The translations under genes and the position numbers were made by a program. The notes beneath the pieces are model-generated. The model had not been told where the DNA came from. It searched no databases and saw only the letters and a program-made list of their open reading frames with translations. From an uncultured Roseburia sp. (GTDB lineage: Bacteria > Bacillota > Clostridia > Lachnospirales > Lachnospiraceae): a DNA stretch of 61,580 bases. The stretch lies in contig CANTEO010000005.1 in the NCBI GenBank assembly GCA_947652855.1, positions 1 to 61,580 on the forward strand, in the 5' to 3' direction. Every line of letters starts with the position of its first letter. Position 1 is the stretch's first letter. Shown here one piece after another: positions 8,572-19,800 of the stretch.

Positions 8572-9306
8572 ATGGCAGATCCGTTTGACAGGACCAGGAT
8601 GCTTCTTGGCGCGCGCGCGATGGAGCGGCTTAGGGCATCCCGCGTGGCGGTGTTTGGGATCGGCGGCGTGGGCGGGTATGCCTGTGAGGCGCTCATCCGA
8701 AGCGGCGTGGGGGCGTTCGACCTAATTGACTCGGATCGGGTGAGCGTCACGAATTTAAACCGTCAGGTGATCGCCACAAGGGATTCCATTGGAAGATATA
8801 AAGTGGACGTGATGAAGGATCGGATGCTTTCGATCAATGAGGATGCGTCCATTCGGACGTTTCGAAGCTTTTTTTTGCCGGAATGTGCAGACGAATTTCC
8901 GTTTGAGGAATATAGCTATGTGGTGGACGCCGTGGACACGGTGACGGCGAAGATTGCGCTTGCGGTCAAGGCGAAGGAATCCGGCGTCCCTATCATCAGC
9001 AGCATGGGGGCGGGGAACAAGCTGGACGGCGGCAGGCTTCAAGTGGCGGATCTTTATCAGACGAAAGTATGCCCCCTGGCAAGGGTAATGCGCAGGGAGC
9101 TGAAAAAAAGAGGCGTGACGCAGCTTAAGGCCGTGTATTCGGACGAGCCGCCCCTTTGCCCGAAAACGGGCGCGGGAAACGAGGGGGAGGGCCGAAGCGC
9201 CCCGCCGGGCAGCGTGGCGTTCGTTCCGTCCGTGGCGGGGCTTTTGATCGCGGGGGAGGTAGTGAGGGATTTGGCTTATGATGAGGAAGCCGAAAAAGAA
9301 TTTTAG
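8572..9306 (+). CDS. tcdA: tRNA threonylcarbamoyladenosine (t6A) dehydratase
   Basis: The 244-residue ThiF/MoeB/E1-like enzyme has the nucleotide-binding FGIGGVGGYACEAL motif, the DSDRVSVTNLNRQ segment and a VDAVDTVTAK motif. TcdA (CsdL/YgdL) uses ATP to cyclise t6A to ct6A on tRNAs reading ANN codons. AAGGAGGG precedes the ATG at 8572; an upstream ATG at 8548 lacks a site. The region between 8406 and 8571, shared with the divergent PAP2 gene, is AT-rich and must hold both promoters, but I cannot name clear hexamers. Confidence 0.9.
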   Translation: MADPFDRTRMLLGARAMERLRASRVAVFGIGGVGGYACEALIRSGVGAFDLIDSDRVSVTNLNRQVIATRDSIGRYKVDVMKDRMLSINEDASIRTFRSFFLPECADEFPFEEYSYVVDAVDTVTAKIALAVKAKESGVPIISSMGAGNKLDGGRLQVADLYQTKVCPLARVMRRELKKRGVTQLKAVYSDEPPLCPKTGAGNEGEGRSAPPGSVAFVPSVAGLLIAGEVVRDLAYDEEAEKEF

Positions 9307-9336
9307 GGCGTTTTATAAATTTTTTTTAAAAAAAAC

Positions 9337-9364
9337 TTGTAAATATGCAGTTGAGGGTTATAAT
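9337..9364 (+). promoter_or_regulatory. Sigma-A promoter for the transketolase genes
   Basis: TTGTAA at 9337-9342, a 16-bp spacer and a perfect TATAAT at 9359-9364. The transcript leader would then contain the 51-bp-family repeats at 9401-9492 before the start codon at 9516. Confidence 0.65.
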
Positions 9365-9400
9365 CTATAGTTGGGCAAGGTTTTTCGACATTGATTTTAC

Positions 9401-9492
9401 AAGGATGCCCGCAGGGCGTCCCTTTATGCGCGGTCATTAAGGAAACGCCCACGGGGCGTCCCTCTATGCGCAGAAAGCCGCGCAATAATTCA
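9401..9492 (+). repeat. 51-bp palindromic repeat family, locus 2
   Basis: Two diverged units. Each has a GC-rich hairpin (ATGCCCGCAGGGCGT, then ACGCCCACGGGGCGT) followed by CCCTTTATGCGC or CCCTCTATGCGC; the second ends AGAAAGCCGCGCAATAAT. They lie in the untranslated leader of the transketolase operon. Confidence 0.8.
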
Positions 9493-9515
9493 GGTAAAGG
9501 AGAACAGCGAACAGG

Positions 9516-10349
9516 ATGAACACACAAGAACTTATGAAAATGGCTCTTAAGGTGCGGGAAGGGATCATTATGTCAACACACAGCGCAAAAGCGGGCCACC
9601 CTGGCGGGTCGCTTTCGGCTGCGGAATTGTTTACGTATTTGTATTTTGAGGAGCTCAACATTGATCCGAAGAACCCCAAAATGGAAGGGCGCGACCGCTT
9701 TGTGCTGTCCAAAGGGCATACGGCCCCGGGCCTATATGCGGCCCTTGCGCACCGTGGATTTTTCCCTGTGGAGGATTTGATCACTCTGCGCCATGTTGGG
9801 AGCTATTTACAGGGGCATCCCGACATGAAATGCATTCCTGGCGTGGATATGTCCACCGGGTCATTGGGGCAGGGGCTGTCTGTGGCCGTCGGGATGGCGC
9901 TTGCGGCGAAGATGGATCAGAACGATTACCGCGTCTACGCGCTTTGCGGGGACGGGGAGATTCAGGAAGGGCAGATTTGGGAGGCCGCCATGTTTGCGGG
10001 GCATCGTAAGTTGGACAATCTTGTCGTGATCATAGATAACAATAAGCTGCAGATTGACGGGAAAGTGGAGGACGTCTGTTCTCCATACCCAATAGAACAG
10101 AAATTGGAGGCGTTTCACTTCCATGTGATAACGATTGACGGACATAATTTTGAAGAGATCGCCGCGGCGTTCCGTGAGGCGAGGGAGACGAAGGGCAGGC
10201 CGACCGCCATCATTGCGGAGACCATAAAAGGAAAGGGAGTCTCTTTTATGGAGGACGCGGCGGAATGGCATGGAAAGGCGCCAAAGGATCCGGAGTTTGA
10301 GATTGCGATGGAAGACTTGAGGAAAGCGGGGGAAGCGTTATGTTGTTAA
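9516..10349 (+). CDS. Transketolase, N-terminal (thiamine diphosphate-binding) subunit
   Basis: This 277-residue protein is the first half of a split transketolase, as in many Clostridia and archaea. It carries the TPP/Mg motif (CGDGEIQEG ... IIDNNKLQ, about residues 145-175), the GSLGQGLSVAVG loop and early active-site histidines (HSAKAGHPGGS). With its partner it transfers two-carbon ketol units in the non-oxidative pentose phosphate pathway. AAAGGAG lies 13 bp before the ATG, a slightly long spacing. It overlaps the next gene by 10 bp. Confidence 0.94.
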   Translation: MNTQELMKMALKVREGIIMSTHSAKAGHPGGSLSAAELFTYLYFEELNIDPKNPKMEGRDRFVLSKGHTAPGLYAALAHRGFFPVEDLITLRHVGSYLQGHPDMKCIPGVDMSTGSLGQGLSVAVGMALAAKMDQNDYRVYALCGDGEIQEGQIWEAAMFAGHRKLDNLVVIIDNNKLQIDGKVEDVCSPYPIEQKLEAFHFHVITIDGHNFEEIAAAFREARETKGRPTAIIAETIKGKGVSFMEDAAEWHGKAPKDPEFEIAMEDLRKAGEALCC

Positions 10350-11305
10350 TTGAGAATATCAGTGACCTGCCAAAAGTGGCGACCAGGGACAGCTATGGCA
10401 ATACGCTGGTGGAGCTTGGAAGGGAAGACGAAAGCGTCGTCGTCTTAGACGCGGATCTTGCGGCGGCCACAAAGACGGGGATGTTTCAGAAGGCGTTTCC
10501 AGAGAGGCATATCAATTGCGGCATCGCGGAGGCGAATATGGTTGGGATTGCAGCCGGGCTTTGCGCCAGCGGGAAACGGCCGTTCATGAGCACGTTCGCG
10601 ATGTTTATCGCGGGGCGGGCCTATGAGCAGATCCGCAATTCCATTGCATACCCGAACTTAAACGTAAAGATTGGCGCGAGCCACGCGGGGATTTCCGTCG
10701 GGGAGGACGGGGCGACTCACCAGTGCAATGAGGATATCGCGCTGATGCGCTCTATTCCCGGCATGACGATCCTAAACCCATGCGACGACGTGGAGGCAAG
10801 GGCGGCCGTAAGGGCGGCATATGAAATGGACGGGCCGGTGTATATGCGGTTCGGGCGGCTTGCGGTTCCGGTCTTCAATGACCCGAAGGAATACCGGTTT
10901 GAGCTTGGCAAGGGCGTCGTGCTGCGGGAAGGGAAGGACGCGACCATCTTTACGACGGGGCTTTGCGTCGTGGAGACGCTGTATGCGGCAAGGCGGCTGG
11001 AAAAGGACGGGATTGACGTGGAAGTGGTGAACATTCATACGATCAAGCCGTTGGACGACGCGCTCTTGGCGGAATCCGCGGCAAAGACGAAGAATGTGTT
11101 CACGGTAGAGGAGCATTCCATCATTGGAGGCCTTGGGGCCGCAGTCTGCGAGTCCTTGAGCGAGCATTGCCCGACGAAGGTGACGCGGATTGGCATTCGG
11201 GACGTTTATGGGGAGTCAGGGCCGGCTTTGGAGCTGATACATAAATACGGGCTGGATGCAGAAGGTATTTATCGTACAGTGAAGGAAACCCTGTCATTAA
11301 AATAG
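10340..11305 (+). CDS. Transketolase, C-terminal subunit
   Basis: The 321-residue second half of the split transketolase contains the pyrimidine-binding domain (DADLAAATKTGMF, the catalytic Glu in NCGIAEANMVGIAAGL, FAMFIAGRAYEQIRNS) and the C-terminal regulatory domain (TTGLCVVETL...). The catalytic unit is formed with the upstream subunit. The 10-bp overlap with that gene implies translational coupling and equal synthesis. A terminator follows at 11346. Confidence 0.94.
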   Translation: MLLIENISDLPKVATRDSYGNTLVELGREDESVVVLDADLAAATKTGMFQKAFPERHINCGIAEANMVGIAAGLCASGKRPFMSTFAMFIAGRAYEQIRNSIAYPNLNVKIGASHAGISVGEDGATHQCNEDIALMRSIPGMTILNPCDDVEARAAVRAAYEMDGPVYMRFGRLAVPVFNDPKEYRFELGKGVVLREGKDATIFTTGLCVVETLYAARRLEKDGIDVEVVNIHTIKPLDDALLAESAAKTKNVFTVEEHSIIGGLGAAVCESLSEHCPTKVTRIGIRDVYGESGPALELIHKYGLDAEGIYRTVKETLSLK

Positions 11306-11345
11306 GGCGTGGTTTTGCGCGCGCCATAAATTATCCATGGAAAAG

Positions 11346-11386
11346 GGCCGATATATGCTTTGAAAAGGCATATATTGGCTTTTTTC
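11346..11386 (+). terminator. Intrinsic terminator after the transketolase operon
   Basis: GCCGATATATGC and GCATATATTGGC form a stem (one G-U pair) around TTTGAAAAG, followed by six T residues. Confidence 0.85.
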
Positions 11387-11437
11387 ATATGGAATCTGTA
11401 AACGGAGTTACAAAGAGAATTTCAAGGAGGATACGGT

Positions 11438-12196
11438 ATGAATCAAATTACACAGGCAGAGGCAGTGGCGAACGCATATGCGCCGGCCTCCAAGCCCGCG
11501 TCGGCGGAAAAGGCAGGCCCGAAGAAATCCCCGGTGGCCGGGGCGACGATTGGCTCCCCGGAGCTGACTGAGAAAGGGAAAAAGTATTATGAGCAGCTCA
11601 AGGCAAAATACTCCAATATGGACTTTATCTTAGTCAGTGAAGACAAGAAGATGGAGGCGCAGAAAAATGCGGGGAAATACGCCAATGCGAACCGCATGGT
11701 GGTCTTAATTGACACAAATAAAATTGAGCGCATGGCGGAGGATGAGAAATACCGCAAACAATATGAGGGGCTTATCGCCACTTCCGCGACGCAGTTAAAT
11801 CAGTTAAAAGAGGGCTTAGGCACAAACGGCTCCGCAGTCAAGACTTATGGGATGCAGGTGAAGGAAGGGACGGCCTCGTTCTTTGCCGTTGTTGACAAGT
11901 CCCTGGCGGCGCAAAAAAAGCGGCTTGAGAAGAACGCCGCAAAGAAGGCGCAGGACAAGAAGGACGCGAAAAAGGCCTCAGAAGAGAAGAAGGCGGATCA
12001 GAAGAAGGCAGAAAAAGAGCAGGAAGAGAAGAAAGCGGGCAAGCCCTGGGAGGACGAGGACACCGTGACCGTGACGGCGAAATCCATAGAGGAGCTGATT
12101 AAAAAAGTCAATGACGCAATTTTCTCTGGCATGAGCGACTATGTGCGCACAGAGGAAGAGTCCTGGATTGGAGGGAACCTGGACTTTTACGGATAA
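11438..12196 (+). CDS. DUF6033-like protein of unknown function
   Basis: The 252-residue soluble protein has no signal peptide. Its conserved core (about residues 45-150) holds motifs such as YSNMDFILVSEDKK, GKYANANRMVVLID and KIERMAEDE, which I recall from DUF6033 proteins of Lachnospiraceae. It is followed by a highly charged Lys/Glu/Ala helix (about 160-205), likely a coiled coil, and a short C-terminal segment. AAGGAGG precedes the ATG. It stands alone between a terminator and a convergent glycosyltransferase gene. No function is known to me. Confidence 0.75.
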   Translation: MNQITQAEAVANAYAPASKPASAEKAGPKKSPVAGATIGSPELTEKGKKYYEQLKAKYSNMDFILVSEDKKMEAQKNAGKYANANRMVVLIDTNKIERMAEDEKYRKQYEGLIATSATQLNQLKEGLGTNGSAVKTYGMQVKEGTASFFAVVDKSLAAQKKRLEKNAAKKAQDKKDAKKASEEKKADQKKAEKEQEEKKAGKPWEDEDTVTVTAKSIEELIKKVNDAIFSGMSDYVRTEEESWIGGNLDFYG

Positions 12197-12201
12197 AGGA
12201 A

Positions 12202-13443
12202 TCATCGCGCATTTATAGGGAAACGCCCTTCGGGGCGTCCCCTGCGCGCGGAAAACTGCAAAAGAATGAGGCTGCGCAGCCTTTTAGGGGATGATGCGCA
12301 GCAGAGAAGCCGCCCGTGCCTGCCACGAGTGGCTTTTTTTGCCGCGGCGTATCCGTTTTGAGAGATCTGCCTTAGGCGTGAAGGGGAGGACAGAAGCTCC
12401 GCGGTCAGCTGCGCGAGGCCGCGCGGATCCCTCCAGTCGTAAAAGCAAAGCTCCGTTTGATCCGTGAACTCTTCCCTTAACAGAGGCGAGGCGTCCGTCA
12501 GGCAGAGGCTATGGCTCAACATAGCAGAATAAATCCTGTCGTGGGTTCCGTTTTTAAATTCCGGCAATAGGTTCAGGCAGATGTTAGAAGCGCGGAAAAA
12601 GGAAAATGTGTCAAAAAACGAGGCGTCTTCTATGATGCGAAGCTTTGGAAAGTCAGAAAGGGGGGATTTCCGAAAGCCGTTGCCAAGGAGCGTAAGCGGG
12701 ACGCCTTCTTTTGCGAGGCGCATAAGAAGCTTCTCCCGTTTATAGGCGCGTATGTAAGTGTCGCATAAAAAGCAGGCCTGCATATGCAGCGGAAACGTTT
12801 CCTCAATGACCTCAGCTTCTTCCAGGGAAGGCAGCAGGCTCTTTAAGGCGGCCTCCTGCGTCAGTGAGCCGTCGCTTTGCATCCGGTCAATCAGCTGCTT
12901 CGTTAGGGAAAGGAGATGTCCGGGAGTGTCCTTAAGGGAATGCTCCACTTTACGGTAATCGGTATATGTGCCGGAGAAGAGGACGTCAATTTCCTTTTTG
13001 GGATAGGACGCATCCTGCGGCGAGATGTCTTCGCCCGTCATGGCGAACAGATGCACGGAGCGGATATGGGGATAGTGCGCCTTAATATAGTCCATATGGT
13101 TTTTGTCCAGGCAGAGCGCATGGTAATTGGAAAGCCCCTGCTTTAAGGAGTCATGGTGATAGAGCGGATGGTCCAGCAGCACATCATAGAACGGCGCGTC
13201 CACCTGATCTAAAAAATAGCTCCCATCGTCCATCTTAAGCCTTGGCAGCTCCGAATTGAAGTCAAGCGCAGCGTCGAATGACTTGCCAGATAAACGTTCA
13301 AGGGCCTCAAGAGGCTCTTTTTTGGATGAAAAAACTTCAATGGAATGCCCGGCTTTTTCTAATGCTTTCCCAAGCGCGTCCGCAAAATAAAGGTAAGAGC
13401 CGTAGCAGACAGATTTTAGTGAAAAGATAAGGAAATGTTTCAT
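12202..13443 (-). CDS. CgeB-like glycosyltransferase (DUF3880 / glycosyl transferase group 1)
   Basis: The 413-residue protein matches CgeB-type glycosyltransferases: an N-terminal Rossmann-like half beginning MKHFLIFSLKSVCYGSYLYF and a C-terminal half with the hallmark NGTHDRIYSAMLSHSLCLTD, in which sugar-nucleotide donor contacts normally lie. The start at 13443 has AAAGGAGG just upstream; a weaker start exists further out. These enzymes glycosylate protein or surface polymers; the acceptor is unknown. The last about 20 codons run through a 51-bp-family repeat (12217-12262), giving a basic, non-conserved tail that probably does not belong to the original protein. Confidence 0.8.
   Translation of the reverse strand: MKHFLIFSLKSVCYGSYLYFADALGKALEKAGHSIEVFSSKKEPLEALERLSGKSFDAALDFNSELPRLKMDDGSYFLDQVDAPFYDVLLDHPLYHHDSLKQGLSNYHALCLDKNHMDYIKAHYPHIRSVHLFAMTGEDISPQDASYPKKEIDVLFSGTYTDYRKVEHSLKDTPGHLLSLTKQLIDRMQSDGSLTQEAALKSLLPSLEEAEVIEETFPLHMQACFLCDTYIRAYKREKLLMRLAKEGVPLTLLGNGFRKSPLSDFPKLRIIEDASFFDTFSFFRASNICLNLLPEFKNGTHDRIYSAMLSHSLCLTDASPLLREEFTDQTELCFYDWRDPRGLAQLTAELLSSPSRLRQISQNGYAAAKKATRGRHGRLLCCASSPKRLRSLILLQFSARRGRPEGRFPINAR
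12217..12262 (+). repeat. 51-bp palindromic repeat family, locus 3 (single copy)
   Basis: GAAACGCCCTTCGGGGCGTCCC followed by CTGCGCGCGGAAAACTGC resembles one unit of the family. It overlaps the 3' end of the CgeB-like gene and could also act as its hairpin. Confidence 0.65.
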
Positions 13444-13836
13444 GGCAAAGCCTCCTTTTTTGTTTTTGGACATTATATCAGATAACATCATAGGATGCAT
13501 TCGGAATTTTCTTGGTTGTGAATATTGCATAAAAATGATGTGGATAAGACTTCTATTTTGTTTTATTTGCTTGTAAAAAATAAAAAAAGAACGTGATATA
13601 ATATAAAACGGTGAGTTAAATTTCTATTTTTGTGTGCGTTATCCACAATTCGTCAGCTGACAGGGACGGATATGCCCTTTTCGGCTGATGGGATGAAATG
13701 CAGTAAAGAAACGAGGGGAGGGATGATGCGTTTATTTTCAGCATTTTGTTGTAAAGCGCTTTGCTTAGGCGGATGGTTTTAACAAAATTTTACAAAGCGT
13801 TTCGAAATGAGAGATTTTGGAGAGGAGAACTAGATC
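13444..13836. promoter_or_regulatory. 393-bp AT-rich intergenic region between divergent genes
   Basis: It separates the minus-strand glycosyltransferase gene from the giant plus-strand surface-protein gene. A TATAAT lies at 13597-13602 in an A-rich context; the best -35 (TTGTAA, 13571) is 20 bp away, so the promoter is uncertain. Downstream, a GC-rich patch at 13651-13688 can fold (TCAGC..GCTGA arms with CAGGG..CCC inside). I do not recognise it as a known riboswitch. The rest shows nothing clear. Confidence 0.4.
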
Positions 13837-16800
13837 ATGAAGTGGAAAAAAGTTTTATCGGGCGTCTTAACCTGCGCTTTGGTTATGACTGCCGCAATGC
13901 CTGCGATGCCAGTGTCGGCGTCTGTTCAGGGCCAAGGAGGCGCATCGCGTTCTGATGAAAATTTGCAAGTGGCGTCTCTTGACTACGCAGCCCCTATGGA
14001 AGGGGAAATTGCGAAGCCTGTAGAAGCCATGGTGGACGGGCATTATGATATGATCGCTGACCGGTCGGAGCAGCCAGCCGGCTTGGATGCGGAATTTATG
14101 GAGAATATCGCGCTTTATGCGCCGGTTTATGTATCGGGCATAGAAGGCGAGGAATTTGAGGGAAGTAAGGCGGTAGACGGCTTGGATGACAATAGCCATC
14201 GCTGGTCTGGCGCCCCAATGAAAGGCACGTATGGAAATCCCCCGGCTGCAAATGCCGCGCCGCAGTGGCTGATTTTGGATTTGCAGACAAAGGAGGCCGA
14301 TGTGGAATCCGTCACAGTTTCGTTTGGGACGGCAAGGGCATGGGCGACAAAATATCAAATTCAGACAAGTGAAGATGGAATGGAGTGGGAGACAGTCGCG
14401 GAAATGGACAGGGAATCTGCGGCTCAAACCAATATAAAAGATAGATGGGAGGCTGCGCCGGATGAGGGAAAAGCCTCTGGAGCGCTTCAGTCAGGCAGGC
14501 TGAAGCGGTTTGTTCGGTTTTATTTTGAGGAAATGAACGCCGAGGCAGAGGCGGCGTCTTCTGTGACCGTTTCAGAGATCGCCATCAAAGGCAGGGAGAG
14601 GGGAGAAGTGGACGAGTTCGTCGCCGTAGAGGGCATGGAGCTAAGCCATAAGGAATTGGCTTTGACGATGTCTAAGAACGCGACGGCGAGGCTGACAGCG
14701 GTTTTGTCTCCCCAAACCCCTTCGTTTTGCGCGGTGGGCTTTCGCTCAAGCGACACAAGGGTCGCCGCAGTGGACGTAAGCGGCAATGTGACGGCTAAGG
14801 GGGTCGGAGAGGCCATCGTCACGGCGACGGCGCTTGGCGGCGAGGACATTGTGGCGACGGTGAAAGTGACTGTGACGGAGGATCCCGTCACGCCGGACGC
14901 TCCGGCTACGTCAAGCGACCCGGCTGCGCCAGGCGGGTCAATCACGCCGGAGCCGTCGGACTCAAGCGGCGTGCCGGCGTCTTTGCAAAAAGAGGCAAAA
15001 GAGGAGGCGGACGCCGAAAAGATTTCAGAGTTTGAAGGCGTATGGGGCTTTAACGATCAGCTGAAATCAGACGCCCCCAAATTTAATGTAACGGGCGACG
15101 CGCAGATGGTGATTGCCTTTCAGCTGTATCTAAAGGCTTTGCCAAAGGCGCGTGATGCGCGCGCCATCCTTGCAAAGGGAGATCAGTATGGGGTGAGGCT
15201 GACGGCAGACGGCCTTGAGCTGTATTATAAGAATGAGACGGGGGGAACCTTGGTTACGACGGCGTTTTCCTGTTTTGGGGAAAACGACATAAATAAATGG
15301 CACGACGTTGTGGCGGTTGTGGACGCCAAGAGCTCCGGCCCAGGAAGCCGCCTGTATGTTGACGGCGAGGCTTCTTCCTTGGTGGAAGGCCGAAGGATAG
15401 GCTTTTCGGAGCATCCGTTTTCTCTGGCGTGCGAGGTGGAGGAGAAAATGGCGGTAAAGAAATTTACGGCTGATTTTGGATATCTTGCGGATGTGGCGTT
15501 TTACAATAGCCGTCTGCTCGAGGCGAATGACAACCGGCTGTTTGCGAGAAAACTGAATATGAATACGTTAAATTCGCGGCAGGACAAAGGCCTGTCTGTC
15601 GTTAAGGGGCTGATGGAGGCCATACAGCCGACGGCCAGCTTCACCTTGAAGCCGTATACGGTAAAGACGGTTTGGTCGGAAATCAAATCCGGGGAGCCAT
15701 TATCGGACGGCGACACGTTTTCATGCGGCACCGCATACCGCGCGACGACGACATTTGCCGCGCAGGAAGGCTTTCGGTTTGTTGACGCAGAGAAAGACCA
15801 GCTATTGAAGGAAGGGGAGAAAAAAAGCTTTCGGCTGATTTCGTTAAAGGGACGTGGAAGGGCGGACAGCGAGACGGCGAGCGACACATCGGACGGCCCG
15901 GCGATATGGGCGGTGGACGGCAATGAAAGCACTTATTGGCATAGCAATTACAATGGGGATTACCATGTGGTGGATTTTGACGGGGATCCTAAATATAACA
16001 CGTACACCATATCCCTTCCGAAAAGGATGAAGGTGGGCAAATTTGAGTATGTGCCTAGGATGGACCACACAAACGGCAGAATCTTAGAGTGCAGCCTTTG
16101 GTACAGCACGGAAGAAGGCGACGATGCAGCGTTTAAGCCGCTAAAAGAAGGCATCATATGGGAGAATACGCCAAATAAGAAGTCGGTGGAGTTTTCGGCG
16201 GTGGAGGCGAAGCAGATTCGCATTGAGGTGACGAATGCCTTAAGCGACGATGAAGAGAAGGATTTCATTTCAGCGGCGGAATTTTACCTATATGAAGAGG
16301 TGACGATGGAAAAGCCGGTCATTTCGGACGTCGTATTAGGGGCTGACGGAAAAACGATGACGGTTACGGCGAATTATCCTCCAGAGGCGGTTGAGTGCGG
16401 CTATACGTTAGAGCGGGTTGTCTTTGAGACGACGGCGGCCTTAGAGACGGGCAGCAGCTATCAAATTGAGCCAAAGCTTCTGGCGAGCGACGGGCGTTAT
16501 TTAACCGAGCATCCGGGCCTTCTTGGAATGGCGAACAATATCGAGTATTCCTATCAGGCGTTTGCGGAAGGCGGCGAGGGTGAGACGGATGTGATTTCTG
16601 TAGATAAGGGAGGCAGGATCACTGCGAATAAGGTCGGAAAGGCGTCCGTTAGGGCGACGGCGACGGCAGTGGCGAATGGGACGGATTCAGCCAGCTGGAA
16701 TATTAGCGTGCAGGTGTTTGAAAAAGGCACGATGCTGCTGCATCCAAAGCTAAGCTATACATATCCGGGCGTTGGGAAGCATCCCAGGATTGCGTCTGCA

Positions 16801-19800
16801 AAGCTGCAAAGAGAGGACCTTACGCCTGTCATCAATATTATTGCGGATCAGGTAGAGGGCGGGTCCGAGCTTAAGCTGATGGAAGGCGCGCCAGAGCCGG
16901 ACACCAGGTTCTTAAACGGCGTCACGGGCTTTAATGGGCGGTACGCGGCCACGGAGGTGGATCGGCAGTTTAACGTGATAGGCGCAAACCCAATGGTTAT
17001 TTCTTTCAAATTCTGGCTTGGACAGCTCCCGACAGAAGACGGGAGGGAATATACCTTGATCTCAAAAGGGAATCAGTTTAACCTTTCTATGCTATATGTA
17101 GATGGGAAGCCTATGCTTAGGCTTCAGATCAGCAATGACTGGACGCAGTGGGGAATCGCCCTTTCGCAAGAGGATACGGGGAAATGGCATGACATTGTCC
17201 TGATTGCGGACGGAAAATACAATGAAAACAGCGTAGGGTATTATATGGATGGCGTGCGCGCCCCGAAGCTTACGGAGGATAAGCATGGAAATGCGATCAA
17301 CGCCGGCGATGGGAACACTGCTTTCTGGCGTCCGTTTGCCATTTGCGATAAGCCGAATGAAACAGATCCGATGGATCTTCCAAAAGAGTTTGGCTATTTG
17401 GCGGGGCTTAAATTCTATAATGTCAATCAGGCGGATCCGTCTGGCGAATTGGCGAGAAAGATCAATGTGGAGGCGCTCGGCGAGGCGAATGCTGACGCAG
17501 CGGTTCAAAGCTTGCTGGACGATGTGACGCCGACGGCTTATATCACAATTACCCCATATACGATGAAGACAAGCTGGAGCGTGCTGAACGAAGACGGCGG
17601 CGAGATGAAACTGACTGGGGAAGATACATTTTTGCTGGAGGATATCGCAAAATATGGGTATGTAGCCACGACGACGTTTGAGACGCTTGGCGATTTCAGA
17701 TTTGGGTTTAATGAAGAGGAGCTGAATGAAGCGAGCCTCGTTGAGGTTTCTCCGGCGGTGAGCCGGGAGCTGATTCGGCAAAATGCACAGATACAGGAGA
17801 ACGGGAAAAAGTTGACGGTCAGGGTAACGTTCCTTCCGGCAGGGATTCCGCCGCTGCCTTACCTGACGTATGTTTCCCCGGCGGCTGAAAGGACGGTGAG
17901 GCGTCAGCCGCGTTATGACGCTGTGATGGCGGAGAAGTATTTTACAGAGCAGACGCATTGGTTTGTCAATGGCACGGGGGATGCGCTTTCTAATGATTAT
18001 GAATTTAAGGCGATCACGAAAGACAACTGGTATCAGGCAAAGACTGTGCTGACGGCGAAGGAGGGCTATGTATTCGAGAATGAGGCTTACTATACGGATG
18101 CAGTGAAGGAGAAAGTCAGCGCGCAGCTTTATGGAAACGTGGCGGCGGACAAGAATGTCGCCGTTTCAGACGACGGGAAAACGATGACGGTAACCGTCGA
18201 TTATAAAACGCCGATTTACAGAGTGACGTTTGACACGGACGGCGGCCTGCTTGCCAATGTGAATGATGAGAGGGATCAGTCCGTCTCAGAAGGGAATGCG
18301 GCGCATGAGCCGAACATTCCGACGAAAGAGGGGTATAAATTTATTGGATGGTATGTCGGAGAGTCGGATGAGACGTATGATTTTCAATCCCCGGTGACGG
18401 CAGACGTGACGCTGAAGGCAAGGTGGAGAGAAGCGAATACAGTTACGTTTGTCACGGGGCTGGACGGCGTAGAGCCCATTACGGCGCCTTATGAGAAAGA
18501 GGAGGCGGTGCTTGAGCCGGATGTGACGGAATGGGAAGGCGTCAAAGGCAAAAAGATTGACCTTGTCGGCTGGTTTACGGATGAAGCCTGCACAGAGCCG
18601 TATGAGTTTGGAAAAACGATTGCAAGCAGCATCCGGCTGTACGCAAAGTGGACGGCGACAGTGATATGGAAAGACGATTCGGTCACTCCGGCTAACCCGG
18701 AGGAGAGGGTTACCGTCGTGATTCCCGCCTCGTTAGAGCCAAAGGAGCCAAAGAGGGACGGCTATCGGCTGGAGGGATGGTTTATAGAGGGGACGGACAA
18801 GAAATTTGACTTTGTCTCTGGACGCGTGAAAGAATCCCTTACGCTGACGGCGAAGTGGATCAAGACCTATGTGATTACATTTGACAGCCAGGCAGGAGGC
18901 CAGGCGCCCCAAACCGTCATTTTGGATCAGGGCGATTTGGTCACGAAGCCGGATTTGGATCCGGTCAATGGGGATAAACGGTTCCTGGGGTGGTTTGATA
19001 GTCCCGAAGGCGGCGAGGAATATGTGTTTGGATCCCCCGCTTCAAAAGACATGACCTTGTATGCCCATTGGGCTGACAAGGATCAGGTATGGACGGTGAC
19101 ATTTATGGACGGCGACCAAAAACTGGGTGAGAAATTGGCGGAAAAAGGAAAGCCGGTCAGCGCGTTTAGCCCAGCGCCTTCAAAGGAGAAGCATACCTTT
19201 GGCGGATGGAGTAAGAAGCAGGGCGGGACGGAAGCGTTTGACTTTAAAGAGCCGATTGAAAAAGACATGACCCTGTACGCAATTTGGAATCCGATCCTTG
19301 TAAAGGAAATTGAGTTAAGCCAGACAGAGCTAAGCTTAAAGGAAGGGGAGGAGGCGACGCTTAAGGCTGTCGTAAAGCCGGACGATGCGCTTGACGCGAC
19401 AGTCTCCTGGGCGTCAGGAGATGAATCTGTGGCGACAGTGAGCGACGGGAAAGTGAAGGCCGTGAAGGCCGGAGAGGCAACCATTACCGTGACGGCGAAC
19501 GATGGGTCGGGCATTTCTGCTGCCGTGAAGGTGACTGTGACGCAGAACGCCGGGGAGGATCCGGTTACGAATCCAGATCCGGTTACAAATCCGGATCCGG
19601 CCACAAATCCAGACCCAGACCCTGTTCCGGTTCTGGGCGTAAGCATAAAAGAGGGGGACGTGACGTTGAAGGTGGGAGAGAGCCGGACGCTGACTGCGGA
19701 GGTGACGCCGGTAGACGCGACGAATCAAAACGTTTTCTGGACGTCTGGAGATGAATCTGTGGCGACAGTGGACAACGGAGCCGTAACGGCGCGAAAGGAA

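Noticed and set aside
13651..13688. Riboswitch upstream of the giant surface protein (for example c-di-GMP type)
   Set aside because: A hairpin can form, but the conserved bases of known classes could not be matched.
17092..17958. Antisense reading frame of 288 residues within the giant surface protein gene
   Set aside because: Same reason: no RBS or domain, fully inside a convincing gene.
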